From positions 248,001-312,000 of the forward strand of contig NZ_SIRR01000031.1 of NCBI RefSeq assembly GCF_011634895.1: 64,000 nucleotides of DNA. The letters run 5' to 3'. This DNA comes from Rheinheimera pleomorphica. GTDB lineage: Bacteria > Pseudomonadota > Gammaproteobacteria > Enterobacterales > Alteromonadaceae. Under the pieces are notes generated by a model. The model was not told where the DNA came from. It did not search any database and saw only the letters and a list, made by a program, of their open reading frames with translations. Both the position numbers and the translations under genes were made by a program. Below, piece after piece: positions 1 to 9,634 of the stretch. Each line of letters starts with the position of its first letter. Within the stretch, counting starts at the first letter, position 1.

Positions 1-1169
1 AGCTGATAGCAGAAGCCGTACGGCGTAACGTCGATGATAACTGTGCGGCTTTTTTAAGCGGCGGCCTCGACAGCTCGACAGTGGCCGGTATGCTGGCTAA
101 CCATCAGCAGACGTTAGCTAAAACGGCAAAAACCTACTCCATAGGCTTTGAAGCCAAAGGCTATGATGAAACCGAGTATGCGTTAATTACCGCTAAACAC
201 TTTGCAACTGAGCACAAGGTACATTATTTACAACCCGATGAAATTGCAAAGCACTTTACCGAAGTAGCCGGTTACTTCAATGAACCCTTTGGCAACTCAT
301 CGGCGATGGCAGCTTATATTTGCGCCAAAACAGCCAGAGCAGATGGCATCACAGTAATGCTGGCCGGTGATGGCGGCGATGAGATTTTTGCCGGTAACGA
401 GCGTTACGTAAAACAAAAAGTGTTTCAGCGCTTTAGCGCCCTACCTGGCCCGCTGCAAACTTTGTTAAACCTGGGGTTGAACAACAGCCTGGCCGACAAA
501 CTGCCGCTGCTGAAAAAGGCCAGCAGCTATGTACGCCAGGCCAAAGTGCCATTGCCTGACAGGTTAGACAGCTACAACTTTTTAAACCGCTTCGATTTAA
601 CCCAAATGTTCAGCCCGACGTTATTGCAACACATCGATACTAACCAACCTGCGCAGCAAAAACGTGACCGCTACCATGCCTGCCGCTCGGACGATGCTGT
701 AGATAAAATGATGTACCTGGATTGGAAGTTTACTTTGGCCGATAACGATTTAGTTAAGGTAAGCCAAATGTGCCAACTGGCCGGTGTCGAGGTGCGCTTT
801 CCGCTATTCGAAAAAGAACTGGTCGATTTTAGTTGCACGGTCCCGGCTGAGTTAAAAGCCCCCGGGCAAAAACTGCGCGATTTTTATAAAAACAGTTTTC
901 GCGGCTTCTTGCCAGACGCCACATTAAGTAAAAGTAAGCATGGTTTTGGCCTGCCGTTTGGCGTGTGGATGAAACAACGGCCTGATCTGCATAGCCTTGC
1001 CTTAGAAGCACTACAGCACTTTAAACAGCGTGATATTTTACAGCCGGCGTTTATTGACCAGGCCATAGAGACCTTTGAAAACGGCCATGCCGGCTACTAT
1101 GGCGAACTGGTATGGATTATTGTGGTTTTAGAGCTTTGGCTACAACAACATGGAGTAAACCATGTTTAA
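1..1169 (+). CDS. Asparagine synthase-like amidotransferase, XrtA/PEP-CTERM associated (5' truncated)
   Basis: The reading frame is open from the left edge, so the N-terminal glutaminase domain lies outside the window and about 388 residues of the synthetase domain are visible. The PP-loop SGGLDSS, the LAGDGGDEIFAGNERY block and the FPLFEKELVDF segment are typical of AsnB-type enzymes, which adenylate a carboxylate and transfer glutamine-derived ammonia. An amidotransferase of this type is a regular member of exosortase A exopolysaccharide loci, and the genes downstream fit that setting, so a role in modifying polysaccharide or an associated small molecule is more likely than housekeeping asparagine synthesis. 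Its last codons overlap the start of the deacetylase gene by 8 bp. Confidence 0.85.
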   Translation, partial: LIAEAVRRNVDDNCAAFLSGGLDSSTVAGMLANHQQTLAKTAKTYSIGFEAKGYDETEYALITAKHFATEHKVHYLQPDEIAKHFTEVAGYFNEPFGNSSAMAAYICAKTARADGITVMLAGDGGDEIFAGNERYVKQKVFQRFSALPGPLQTLLNLGLNNSLADKLPLLKKASSYVRQAKVPLPDRLDSYNFLNRFDLTQMFSPTLLQHIDTNQPAQQKRDRYHACRSDDAVDKMMYLDWKFTLADNDLVKVSQMCQLAGVEVRFPLFEKELVDFSCTVPAELKAPGQKLRDFYKNSFRGFLPDATLSKSKHGFGLPFGVWMKQRPDLHSLALEALQHFKQRDILQPAFIDQAIETFENGHAGYYGELVWIIVVLELWLQQHGVNHV

Positions 1170-2106
1170 TGCCCTGCTACATCATAGCCTGCAGTTGGCG
1201 GGGAAGTACTGTGGCCGGCATAAGTTGAACATTCTGATTTATCATCAGGTGCTAGCTGAAGCGGATCCTATGCGGCCAAGCGAACCCACTGCCGAGGTCT
1301 TTGACTGGCAAATGCAGCTGCTGCGCCACTATTTTACCCCGCTGTCACTGGATGAGGCATTACAACACCTTAAGCATAATACCCTGCCGGCCAATGCAGT
1401 CTGTGTCACCTTTGATGATGGCTATCTGAATAATTTGACGGTCGCGCAACCCATATTGGCGAAATACGCCATTCCGGCCACAGTGTATGTGGCTACCGGC
1501 TTTAGCAATGGCCTTAATATGTGGAATGACCGGTTAATCCATCTGTTTGCCGATGCGACACGGCAACAGCTGACATTGGATGACAACTTAGTCACGCTTG
1601 GCGATTGGCAAAACCGCCGCAGCCAGGCTCAGCAATGGCTGAAAAAACTGAAGTATCTGCCACTTAACGAACGGCTGGCAAAAATTGACCAGTTTTATCA
1701 GCAAAATAAGGCTACCGAGCAAGCACCCTTGATGATGGCACCGGCGCAGATTAAACAATTGGCGCAGTATGGTGTAACCATCGGCGCCCATACGGTGAAT
1801 CACCCGATCTTAAAAGTGCTGCCTGAAGAACAGCAACAGCAGGAAATCAGCCGTTCTAAGCAACAACTGGAAGCATGGCTGGGGCAAAGCGTACAACATT
1901 TTGCTTATCCGAATGGCGTACAAGGTGTGGATTTTGATGATACGACGACGGAAATAGTAAAACGCAGCGGTTTTGCCAGTGCGGTTGTCACAAACTGGGG
2001 AGTCTCAGATGCTAACACTGCGCCGCACTTGCTAAAGCGGTTTACCCCCTGGGATAAAACACCCGCCCGGTTTCATCTGCGGCTGATTAAAAATATGGTG
2101 TCTTAG
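1162..2106 (+). CDS. Polysaccharide deacetylase (NodB/CE4 family)
   Basis: This 314-residue protein carries the CE4 signatures: TFDDGY (about residues 91-96), holding the catalytic and metal-binding aspartates, and the metal-binding motif GAHTVNHP (about residues 209-216). Family members remove N- or O-acetyl groups from polysaccharides. There is no obvious signal peptide. The start overlaps the end of the amidotransferase gene, so the two are probably cotranslated. Its neighbours suggest that it deacetylates the exopolysaccharide or a lipid-linked intermediate; the substrate is inferred from context. Confidence 0.85.
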   Translation: MFNALLHHSLQLAGKYCGRHKLNILIYHQVLAEADPMRPSEPTAEVFDWQMQLLRHYFTPLSLDEALQHLKHNTLPANAVCVTFDDGYLNNLTVAQPILAKYAIPATVYVATGFSNGLNMWNDRLIHLFADATRQQLTLDDNLVTLGDWQNRRSQAQQWLKKLKYLPLNERLAKIDQFYQQNKATEQAPLMMAPAQIKQLAQYGVTIGAHTVNHPILKVLPEEQQQQEISRSKQQLEAWLGQSVQHFAYPNGVQGVDFDDTTTEIVKRSGFASAVVTNWGVSDANTAPHLLKRFTPWDKTPARFHLRLIKNMVS

Positions 2107-2122
2107 TCAACCAGGCTTTTAA

Positions 2123-3160
2123 TCAGTCTGCCGCTAACGACGTTTTCGGCTTGCGGTACTGCTTAAGTTTACGCACCAGCCACTGCAGCAAGCGGGTACG
2201 CTGCCAGCTCAGATGCACTATTGGCCGTAGTTCTGAGTTTAGCCGTTTATGCCAATCCATCGCTTTGCCATAAAACTCAATGTTTTGCACCCCTAACTCA
2301 GGATGGGCTGCATAATATTTCAGCATCTCCAGTTTTAACAGCAAAGCCGGTGAATATCGCGAATATTGCTCATCAAAAGTGGTTTTCAGAATAATCAGGT
2401 TTGCATCTTTTTTAACACACAAATCCACCGCCGCAACCTGGCCAGATACCATAAAATACCAGACACAGGCCGCATCGCGCTGTGCCAGTGTGGTCATCAT
2501 CTGCTGATAAAACCGGCCCTGTTGGTTATCCGGGCTTAAAGCCGTGCCTTCTTTGGCTTTCCAGCTCTGGCTCTCTATCTGGCCATAGCGCAATACGCCC
2601 TCGGCAATATCACTCACGCTGTCAACGACCCTGGCGGCTAAGGTGTCGTTATCGCGTTCAGCCCGGTTATAAGCTTTATTGCAATTCTGCCGCAGATTTT
2701 TACCGATGGTTTTAGCGAAATCTTCAAACTGGGCTGGTACCGGCCGGTTACCGGTTTCAATGTAAAATTGCTGATACACCGAGGGCGCCACGACAAGGCC
2801 GCGCGAGTCTGCCTGCAGTAAGTCAATTTGCAGCACTGGCCCTGGCAATGCGCGGGCAATGCACTGCAACAACGCCTCATCAACATGTTGCTTTGCCACC
2901 AACCATAATCCCAGCGGGGCCTGTGATGGCATGACGCTTTGCCAGCGACCAACACCACAGCGCTGCAAAAAGCCGATGAAATGCACCTGCCCTGCCTGTT
3001 CGACAACCAGCAATTTTTCCTGGCCTGTAAAAAAGTACCGTATCAGGCTCAGAATAAAATCGGCATCTAAAATTGCCTGCTTTACTGTCTGTTGGTTAAG
3101 CAGATCCCACTGCTGACTAAAATGAGCAAAGTGATCCGAAGTATAAACTGTACATTTCAT
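2123..3160 (-). CDS. FemAB/CelD-like GNAT acyltransferase of the EPS locus
   Basis: This protein of about 345 residues has the look of the BcsL/CelD/FemAB-type GNAT fold: an N-terminal substrate-handling half and a C-terminal stretch (VWYFMVSGQVAAVDLCVKK, then LLLKLEMLKY and a VQNIEFYGKAMDWHKRL block). FemAB-like proteins are frequent in XrtA/PEP-CTERM loci. I chose the ATG at 3160 because it overlaps the TGA of the upstream gene (ATGA) and has GGACAAGGG directly before it; the frame extends 24 codons further upstream, inside the neighbouring gene. It is convergent with the deacetylase gene, with only 16 bp between. The substrate is unknown. Confidence 0.65.
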   Translation of the reverse strand: MKCTVYTSDHFAHFSQQWDLLNQQTVKQAILDADFILSLIRYFFTGQEKLLVVEQAGQVHFIGFLQRCGVGRWQSVMPSQAPLGLWLVAKQHVDEALLQCIARALPGPVLQIDLLQADSRGLVVAPSVYQQFYIETGNRPVPAQFEDFAKTIGKNLRQNCNKAYNRAERDNDTLAARVVDSVSDIAEGVLRYGQIESQSWKAKEGTALSPDNQQGRFYQQMMTTLAQRDAACVWYFMVSGQVAAVDLCVKKDANLIILKTTFDEQYSRYSPALLLKLEMLKYYAAHPELGVQNIEFYGKAMDWHKRLNSELRPIVHLSWQRTRLLQWLVRKLKQYRKPKTSLAAD

Positions 3161-4275
3161 CCCTTGTCCGCCAGTTTTAACACCGCGTTGATAATATAAT
3201 CTAAGTCGGCTTGTTTTAATTTGTGATGGCATGGTAACTGGACCAGCCGGCTACGATAACGTTCGCTGACCACGCAGCCGCTGTCTGCAATTTCTTCCCA
3301 GCGCAGCACCTGAATTCTTTGCATGCGCAGACGTTGAAAATCGTTTTCATCGCGCAGTACAAATGGCAACACATAAGGCGCCTCATCGCTAATGGTAGGA
3401 TACAAACAGCTACCGGCGGTGGCTGCCGCCAGGCCGCGCACCAGATAGCGGTAGTTGGCTCGTCGCTTAGCTTTAATGTCGGGGAAATGACTAGATTGCA
3501 CGATCAGTTTAGTGTGCCGGAAGCTGGCTGACGTTAGATCTGCTGGCCGAAAGTATTTAAAGGCTGAGGGCTGCGCCTGATCCTGCGTTAGTGTATTGGT
3601 CGCATTACGGCGTTTACGCACCCGCTGTAGCAACTGCGGAATTTTCAATAAAAAGGCAACGCCTTTTAACTCCTCGTACCAACCACAGTGCTGTGGTTGC
3701 TGGGCGGGCTGGGCATACATATACAACAAACCACCATCTATGGTGGGCAGAATTTTATTGATGCTGCAAATACGGGCAGCGACGCGCGGATCGGGTTGCT
3801 GTACGCCGCTGACAAAATCCAGCAGGCCATGCGCGCAGTCTTCAATGATGACTTTACCTGCCGCACTACTGAGCGTAATTAATTGTTCAATATTTTGCTT
3901 AAAACCAAAAAACCGTACCAACAAACAATGTGTGACATCAGCGGTGAGCATACGCTGAAACAGATTGGCATCGACAGATAGATCAGGCTGCACCGGGTAA
4001 AACCGCACCTGATAACCTAACCAGAGAAAGGGCTCGACCAATGCCGGACAATGATAGGCTGGTAACAGTACAACATTGCTACCTTGTGTCTGCATCAGCT
4101 GTTGTGCAGCAATACCGATGGCGGCCCGGCCGTTACGGGTATAGTTGCATTGCTTTAGCGCATCAGACTGCCACAGCGTTCGAATATCCGTAAGACTAAA
4201 CCCTGGCGTCGCCCGGATCCTGGCCTCAGGAAAATTAATCGAGTTTGCAATGACAGGGGCAAATTTAACATCCAT
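3157..4275 (-). CDS. DegT/DnrJ/EryC1-like PLP-dependent aminotransferase family protein
   Basis: This 372-residue protein has the fold-type I PLP enzyme landmarks: LLPAYHCPALVEPFLWLGY near residue 75-95, the cofactor-binding aspartate in VIIEDCAHGLLD, and the probable Schiff-base lysine in SINKILPTIDGGLLY. DegT-type enzymes usually aminate nucleotide-linked keto-sugars, although some act on other substrates. It forms a two-gene unit with the downstream FemAB-like gene through an ATGA overlap. Amino-sugar formation for the exopolysaccharide is a reasonable inference. Its promoter must lie in the 168-bp divergent gap before 4444. Confidence 0.7.
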   Translation of the reverse strand: MDVKFAPVIANSINFPEARIRATPGFSLTDIRTLWQSDALKQCNYTRNGRAAIGIAAQQLMQTQGSNVVLLPAYHCPALVEPFLWLGYQVRFYPVQPDLSVDANLFQRMLTADVTHCLLVRFFGFKQNIEQLITLSSAAGKVIIEDCAHGLLDFVSGVQQPDPRVAARICSINKILPTIDGGLLYMYAQPAQQPQHCGWYEELKGVAFLLKIPQLLQRVRKRRNATNTLTQDQAQPSAFKYFRPADLTSASFRHTKLIVQSSHFPDIKAKRRANYRYLVRGLAAATAGSCLYPTISDEAPYVLPFVLRDENDFQRLRMQRIQVLRWEEIADSGCVVSERYRSRLVQLPCHHKLKQADLDYIINAVLKLADKG

Positions 4276-4443
4276 GTAGTGCTAACCCCAAAAAAACCTC
4301 CCGCCAATGCTAACACTAACTTCTGAACGGACACAACATCCGGTTAAAATGCGCGGGGTCGTTTTAACACTTGGCGCTAAGGTTAAGGCAGGTTACTATT
4401 TTTGCTGATAACTGATTAAGGCATATGGACGCAGGAGGCAACA

Positions 4444-5280
4444 TTGCAAAAGGATCCGGCAGCAAGCGCAGCTTTGCAAAACGGTTTTATTAAAATGAGT
4501 ACCGGCCATAACTTTTTATATGCGCCGCTGCAGTTAACTGCCAACACGGCGATCGTCATACTGCCGCCTTTCGCTGAAGAAATGAACAAAAGCCGTCATC
4601 TGCTAAGCGCCTTAATGCGCCAACTGGCGGCGCAGGGCCACAGCTGTTTTATGCTGGATAATTATGGCACCGGCGATAGTGACGGCGACTTAGACAGCGC
4701 CACCACCGCTATCTGGCGCACAGATTTGCTGCAACTACTTACCCTGTTGCAGCAACAGGGCTTTGCGCAAGTCAGCTTTATCGCCGTTCGCTTTGGCGTG
4801 TTACAACTGTTCGATTTACTGAATCAGCATCCGCTGCCGCTTACGCCGGGAAAACTGATTTTCTGGCAGCCGCTATATAGTGTGGAGAAGTTCTGGCAGC
4901 AATTTGTGCGGATTAAAGTGGCTGAAGCCATGGCCGCCGGCACTAAAATAAGCCAAAAAGCCTTAGAGCAGCAATTAAACCAGGGCGAGCTTATTGAAAT
5001 AGCCGGCTACCCGATCAGCACGCCGTTTTATCACAGCCTGCTGCAAATGCACACCGCCCTGCCCACCTGCTTGAGTCAGTTTGAATTGAGCTGGTTTGAA
5101 ACCTCACAGCTAGACAACATTGCCCTGCCGGTACAACAGCAGCTACAACAGTTACAACAAGCTGTTGCGGTAAACTTTGTGCAGCTAAACGCCGAGCCTT
5201 ACTGGCAAACCAGTGAGTTAGCCAGCGCCGATGCACTCATTCAGTTAACCGTACAGCAAATTTGTGAGGGTAGAGCATGA
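4444..5280 (+). CDS. Exosortase A system-associated alpha/beta hydrolase 2
   Basis: This is a serine-hydrolase-fold protein of 278 residues, of the kind found paired in type 1 (XrtA) exosortase loci. Visible landmarks are VILPPFAEEMNKSRH near the N-terminus and LDNYGTGDSDGD after strand 4. A TTG start is chosen because AGGAGG (4433-4438) sits 5 nt before it; an in-frame ATG at 4495 would shorten the protein by 17 residues. It is coupled to the next hydrolase by an ATGA overlap. The paired hydrolases have no established reaction; acyl-ester or thioester hydrolysis linked to the locus ligase and ACP is inference. Confidence 0.8.
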   Translation: MQKDPAASAALQNGFIKMSTGHNFLYAPLQLTANTAIVILPPFAEEMNKSRHLLSALMRQLAAQGHSCFMLDNYGTGDSDGDLDSATTAIWRTDLLQLLTLLQQQGFAQVSFIAVRFGVLQLFDLLNQHPLPLTPGKLIFWQPLYSVEKFWQQFVRIKVAEAMAAGTKISQKALEQQLNQGELIEIAGYPISTPFYHSLLQMHTALPTCLSQFELSWFETSQLDNIALPVQQQLQQLQQAVAVNFVQLNAEPYWQTSELASADALIQLTVQQICEGRA

Positions 5281-6131
5281 GCCCGCGTTATATCAGCATA
5301 GCCTGCGCTGATGCCAGCCTTAGCGCAGTGCTGCACAGCGCAGATAGCGGCACTAACTACCACACCGGCGTGCTGATAATTGTTGGCGGGCCGCAATATC
5401 GGGTCGGGAGTCACCGCCAGTTTATTAAATTAAGCCGCGCGCTGGCACAACAAGGTATTGCTTCTATGCGTTTGGATAGCCGCGGCATGGGCGATGCTTC
5501 GGGGGAAAAACAGGCCTTTTACCAGCAGGATGCCGATATATCAGCAGCTATATCAGCCTTTTTCCAGCACTGCCCTGATGTAAAGCATCTGGTGCTGTGG
5601 GGCCTTTGCGATGCGGCCAGCGCTATCTTGTTATATGCCAACACCCCTGACCCACGTATTAGCGGCGCTATACTGTTAAACCCCTGGGTTCGCCAGCAAC
5701 ATAGCCATGCTGAAGTGATGCTGAAACATTACTATGTAAAACGGCTGTTTAGCCGCCAATTCTGGCAAAAGCTACTCGGTGGTGGTGTCGCACTGCGTCA
5801 GAGTGTCACCGGCTTGTGGCAAACGGCGCAGCAACGCAAGGCAAAACAGCGCCCGGCGCAGCACACCAGCCAGGCCAGCGCAGAGAACTATGTCCAGCTG
5901 ATGCTAAGTGGCTGGCAAAAATTCAGCGGTAAGGTATTGTTAATTACCAGTGGTAACGACTTAACTGCGCAAGAGTTTTTACAGCTATGCGCCACTGACA
6001 GTCCCTGGGCGGACTGTTTATCGCAGGCACAACATCTGCAGATAAGCGATGCCAACCATACTTTTTCCAGCCGATTATGGCGCGAACAGGTAGAACAGGC
6101 CACGCTAACACTGCTGCAACAGTTAACCTAG
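5277..6131 (+). CDS. Exosortase A system-associated alpha/beta hydrolase 1
   Basis: This 284-residue alpha/beta hydrolase is the partner of the preceding gene. It shows LIIVGGPQYRVGSHRQFIKL, then MRLDSRGMGDASGE, then VLWGLCDAASAILLY, where the nucleophile elbow reads GLCDA instead of the usual GxSxG, so the nucleophile would be a cysteine. Late in the sequence, ITSGNDLTAQEF and DANHTFSS could supply the acid and histidine. The start codon lies within the stop of the upstream gene (ATGA). It belongs to the XrtA-locus hydrolase 1 group, whose substrate is unknown. Confidence 0.8.
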   Translation: MSPRYISIACADASLSAVLHSADSGTNYHTGVLIIVGGPQYRVGSHRQFIKLSRALAQQGIASMRLDSRGMGDASGEKQAFYQQDADISAAISAFFQHCPDVKHLVLWGLCDAASAILLYANTPDPRISGAILLNPWVRQQHSHAEVMLKHYYVKRLFSRQFWQKLLGGGVALRQSVTGLWQTAQQRKAKQRPAQHTSQASAENYVQLMLSGWQKFSGKVLLITSGNDLTAQEFLQLCATDSPWADCLSQAQHLQISDANHTFSSRLWREQVEQATLTLLQQLT

Positions 6132-6149
6132 CCAACAAGGCAATACACT

Positions 6150-8672
6150 ATGGCCAGCCGCAACGGACAACAGCAACACCGCCGTTTTGTTAACCCCTGG
6201 CTACGCCGGCTACTGATACTGCTGGCGTTGTTGGCCGGTTTGTGGTGGCTGCTAACCACTAGCGGCCAGAGTAATAGCAACCGCATTAGCAGCAAAGATG
6301 TCACCACAGCCCGTAAAGTACTCAGTGGCACTTTACGCCAGCTAGGTAAGGCTGATGACAGGATTGAACTGCGCTTTGAACAGGCTCAGCTCGATGCCCT
6401 GATGAATGTGGCCAGCTATACCGCAGCGCCGCTGCAGTTTAGCGGTGTAATTTCCGACTTTGGTGTTGCCATTCGCAGTGACTGGCAATTGACGTCTAAC
6501 CGGATGATCAGCGCGTATTGCCTGTTACTGCCAGGCGATGATGGCTTTGCCATCGATCATTGCAAACTGGGTAAAATAGCGCTGCCGGGCGTTATTGCCA
6601 ACGCCATGCTAGCCGGCGCGGTAAAACTGGCTTTGGCATCGCCGGCTGATCAACAGCTGTTGTCATTACTGCGCAAAGGCGAACTGGCGCAAGGAAAACT
6701 ACATTTTGTTGATGAAAACGCCAGTGCGCTGAAAATACGCTTAAACCCGCAGTTATACAGTGCCCGTAATATGGCGCGAGACCTGCTACAGGGCGACACG
6801 CAGTTTGCGCCGGACATCGCCCTATACCTTAACCATCTGCAGCAGCTTAGCCTACAACACCCAGAAGAGCGACGGCTGGCGTTTTTCAGCCGCGAATTGT
6901 TACTGTTTGCCGCCAACCACGCCGATGACAGCAATACCGAGCGTGAATACCGCCAGGCTATGTGGGCCTTGGCGGTTGGCTTTGGCAACCGCTATTTTAT
7001 CCGCTACGCCGACCCACAGGCCGACATCAGCCAGGTGCCTCAGCTGCCCAAAGCCACCCTGCTGGGCCGGCACGATTTAGCGCTGCACTTTTTATACTCC
7101 GCCGTATTTCAGCAGCTGGGCAATGCGAATATTTCAACCCAGATTGGTAACTTAAAAGAGATTCTCGATGCCGACAGCGGCGGCTCCGGCTTTAGTTTTG
7201 CCGATTTAGCCGCCGACCGGGCCGGTATTATGTTCGCTGAGCGTTTAGGCAGTATCAGTAGCGCTCGCTTAGCGCACTTCGACACTGACGATATGGAAAT
7301 AGCCATGATGCCGGCTGTGCATGACTTACCCGAGCGTTTGTCTGAGCAACAGGTTATCAGCCGGTTAGGCGGCTATCAGGGCAGCGGCTTTCAGGCACTG
7401 GAGCAGCAAATTCAAACCAGGCTGGAGCAATTAAAACTGTACCAGCAGGCTCAACCCTGGCCCGGTATAAGTACGCTGGGTATAACAGACAACCGCCGCC
7501 CGGCCAGCCGCGCCTTGATAGCAGACTTACACCTGCACAGCCGCTACTCAGATGGGGCCCGAACTATTGCAGATCTGGCCGAACTGGCGCAAACACAAGG
7601 TTGTGATGTCATTGCCCTGACCGACCATTCGGATCGTGGTTTAAACAAATTTGATACCAGCCGCTACCAGCAGGATATACTAGCAGCCAGAGCGCGCTTT
7701 GCCCCGCTCACTGTCATTACCGGCCTGGAATGGAATGTACTGCCGTTTAAAGGCCGCGAACATCTGGGGCTGTTGCTGCCAGATATCGATGATGCCGCTA
7801 GCCTGTTACAACAATTTCGCCAGCAGTTTGACAGTGGCGCTAACACGCCCTACAGCGCACAACAGGCGCTGGACTGGCTAAACAACCAACCGGCGCTGCG
7901 CCAACAACAGGCAATACTGTTTTATAACCATCCCAGCAGAAAGGATTTGTCTGGCGCAGAAAACCTGTTTGATGTGTTGCAATGGCGCAGTCAAGCCAGC
8001 AACTTACTTGGGTTTGAAGGCGGCCCAGGCCATCAGCGGCAACAAGGCAAAAAAAATGGCAGCTACACCTATCATTATCGTACTGTGCACGGTTGGGACC
8101 CGGCCGTAGCCATTGTTGGTGGTCAATGGGATAAATTACTGCAGCAAGGCCTGGATGTTTGGGGCGCGCTGGCCAACTCAGATTATCACAATGACACGCT
8201 CGACTATGCGCCCTGCCAGTTTTCCCGCACCCATATTTTTTCCAACGTCAACACCAGCCGCGCCGTGTTTGACGCGCTGCGAAAAGGCCAGTTCTGGGGT
8301 TCACACGGTAATGCGGTTGCCACAGTTGACTTTTATGCCAGTACCGCTGAGGGCACAACAGCTTATGTTGGCCAGCGATTAACCGTTGCACCGAACTCGA
8401 CGCTAACGCTTACGTTGTCACTGCACTTAAACAACTCTGACTGGCAAGGTCAGCCGGTCGGTGCGCCGCAGGCCGAGCTTATCGTGATACAACAAGACGC
8501 CATCAGCAGCCTGGTACTGCCTTTACAGCAGCAAACTGATGGCCGCTGGCTGGCACAGCATCAGCTTAACAGCACCAGCAGCGATACCGCTGTAAGGCTA
8601 CGTGGCTACACAGTAAACCCACAGGGGCAGCGCTACTACTTTTACACCAACCCGCTGCGGTTTATCTGGTAA
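6150..8672 (+). CDS. Membrane-anchored PHP-domain metallohydrolase
   Basis: This 840-residue protein has a short basic N-terminus and one membrane helix (about residues 19-36), so the rest probably faces the periplasm. Residues about 40-450 match nothing I recognise. From about residue 458 a PHP domain starts with ADLHLHSRYSDG (metal ligands H461 and H463), followed by ALTDHSD, ITGLEWN, FYNHPSRKD and ANSDYHND, which are the expected metal-binding histidine and aspartate clusters. The C-terminal 130 residues look beta-rich. PHP enzymes include the CpsB/YwqE tyrosine phosphatases of capsule loci, but an exported PHP domain this large is not that protein. A phosphoesterase role in polysaccharide assembly is an inference from context. 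Confidence 0.7.
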   Translation: MASRNGQQQHRRFVNPWLRRLLILLALLAGLWWLLTTSGQSNSNRISSKDVTTARKVLSGTLRQLGKADDRIELRFEQAQLDALMNVASYTAAPLQFSGVISDFGVAIRSDWQLTSNRMISAYCLLLPGDDGFAIDHCKLGKIALPGVIANAMLAGAVKLALASPADQQLLSLLRKGELAQGKLHFVDENASALKIRLNPQLYSARNMARDLLQGDTQFAPDIALYLNHLQQLSLQHPEERRLAFFSRELLLFAANHADDSNTEREYRQAMWALAVGFGNRYFIRYADPQADISQVPQLPKATLLGRHDLALHFLYSAVFQQLGNANISTQIGNLKEILDADSGGSGFSFADLAADRAGIMFAERLGSISSARLAHFDTDDMEIAMMPAVHDLPERLSEQQVISRLGGYQGSGFQALEQQIQTRLEQLKLYQQAQPWPGISTLGITDNRRPASRALIADLHLHSRYSDGARTIADLAELAQTQGCDVIALTDHSDRGLNKFDTSRYQQDILAARARFAPLTVITGLEWNVLPFKGREHLGLLLPDIDDAASLLQQFRQQFDSGANTPYSAQQALDWLNNQPALRQQQAILFYNHPSRKDLSGAENLFDVLQWRSQASNLLGFEGGPGHQRQQGKKNGSYTYHYRTVHGWDPAVAIVGGQWDKLLQQGLDVWGALANSDYHNDTLDYAPCQFSRTHIFSNVNTSRAVFDALRKGQFWGSHGNAVATVDFYASTAEGTTAYVGQRLTVAPNSTLTLTLSLHLNNSDWQGQPVGAPQAELIVIQQDAISSLVLPLQQQTDGRWLAQHQLNSTSSDTAVRLRGYTVNPQGQRYYFYTNPLRFIW

Positions 8673-8680
8673 AACGGTGC

Positions 8681-9634
8681 TTAAAAATCATCCTGATAAT
8701 AACGCCCGGCGTTAAACTGGATCATGACGTCATAAATCTGTTGTTGCACCGCTGCGCTCAGCTGTTTACGCCATTTATAGGCCGATGTCAGCGGATCTTT
8801 AGTGGTGCTGTAATACGCGCTGTCGTCATTGCCCTGGGTTGAGCTGCGCAAATAATCCAGACATTGCCTATCCGGCGTTAGCTGACAAAATGCCAGACAG
8901 CGCTGAAACACTTCTGCCGGATCCTTGCATAAATCTTCATACACCAGCACCATAGTGTGCTGTTCGTCAGCTTGTGCCAGCGCAAAATCGTTAATTAATC
9001 CCCAGCGCAGCGCCAGCCGCTGCTCCTTCGTCATTTGCTTTACATCGTCAAGCGTAAAGCGCGTATCACCACTTTGTTGCAGCAGTTTGTCAAACAAATC
9101 CCAGTCTTGCCAAATAGGTAAACTGCCGTCAAATAAACCGGCGTCCTGGCCTTTTAGCGTTGATGCAATATGGCCACAGGGGTGGCGTAAAATATGAATA
9201 CAGCGCGCCTCTGTTAACTGACGGATAGCCGCCATTCGGCCCAAAGACTCAATGGATTTCCACACCACCACCGGCGCCGCGCCAAACTGCAGACGCACCG
9301 GTTTAAGTAAACCGTTTAGCCCCAGGCGCCCTGCTGCCTTAGTGGCATAGGATGTTGCCAGAAATAGCCCCCAACTGATTGGATTTAAATAGTCTTTATT
9401 AAAAAACGGTCTGGACGCAATAACCTTTTCAGCCTTACTCGCTAACCAGCGTGGCAGCTGCGCCGGCAACTCGCTGCTCATCGCTTGGCCGACAGGTAAC
9501 AGTAAAGGTATCGCGATATTGGCATCGACACTGTCCGGCTCATGCAGGTAATAGGTTTGGCGCTGCGCATCAAAGAGTTTTCCCAACCAGGTCGTGCCCG
9601 AGCGAGGCATACCAAAAAGCAAAATATGTTTCAT
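8681..9634 (-). CDS. Sulfotransferase family protein
   Basis: This 317-residue protein begins with a PAPS 5'-phosphosulfate-binding loop, GMPRSGTTWLGKLF (residues 8-21), and has a 3'-phosphate-binding region, EARCIHILRHPCGHIAST, around residues 143-160. These are the defining motifs of PAPS-dependent sulfotransferases. It is the last gene of the minus-strand operon from 15277 and overlaps the upstream membrane glycosyltransferase gene by 4 bp (ATGA). Sulfation of the exopolysaccharide or a glycan-linked lipid is the likely role, inferred from the neighbours. Confidence 0.85.
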   Translation of the reverse strand: MKHILLFGMPRSGTTWLGKLFDAQRQTYYLHEPDSVDANIAIPLLLPVGQAMSSELPAQLPRWLASKAEKVIASRPFFNKDYLNPISWGLFLATSYATKAAGRLGLNGLLKPVRLQFGAAPVVVWKSIESLGRMAAIRQLTEARCIHILRHPCGHIASTLKGQDAGLFDGSLPIWQDWDLFDKLLQQSGDTRFTLDDVKQMTKEQRLALRWGLINDFALAQADEQHTMVLVYEDLCKDPAEVFQRCLAFCQLTPDRQCLDYLRSSTQGNDDSAYYSTTKDPLTSAYKWRKQLSAAVQQQIYDVMIQFNAGRYYQDDF

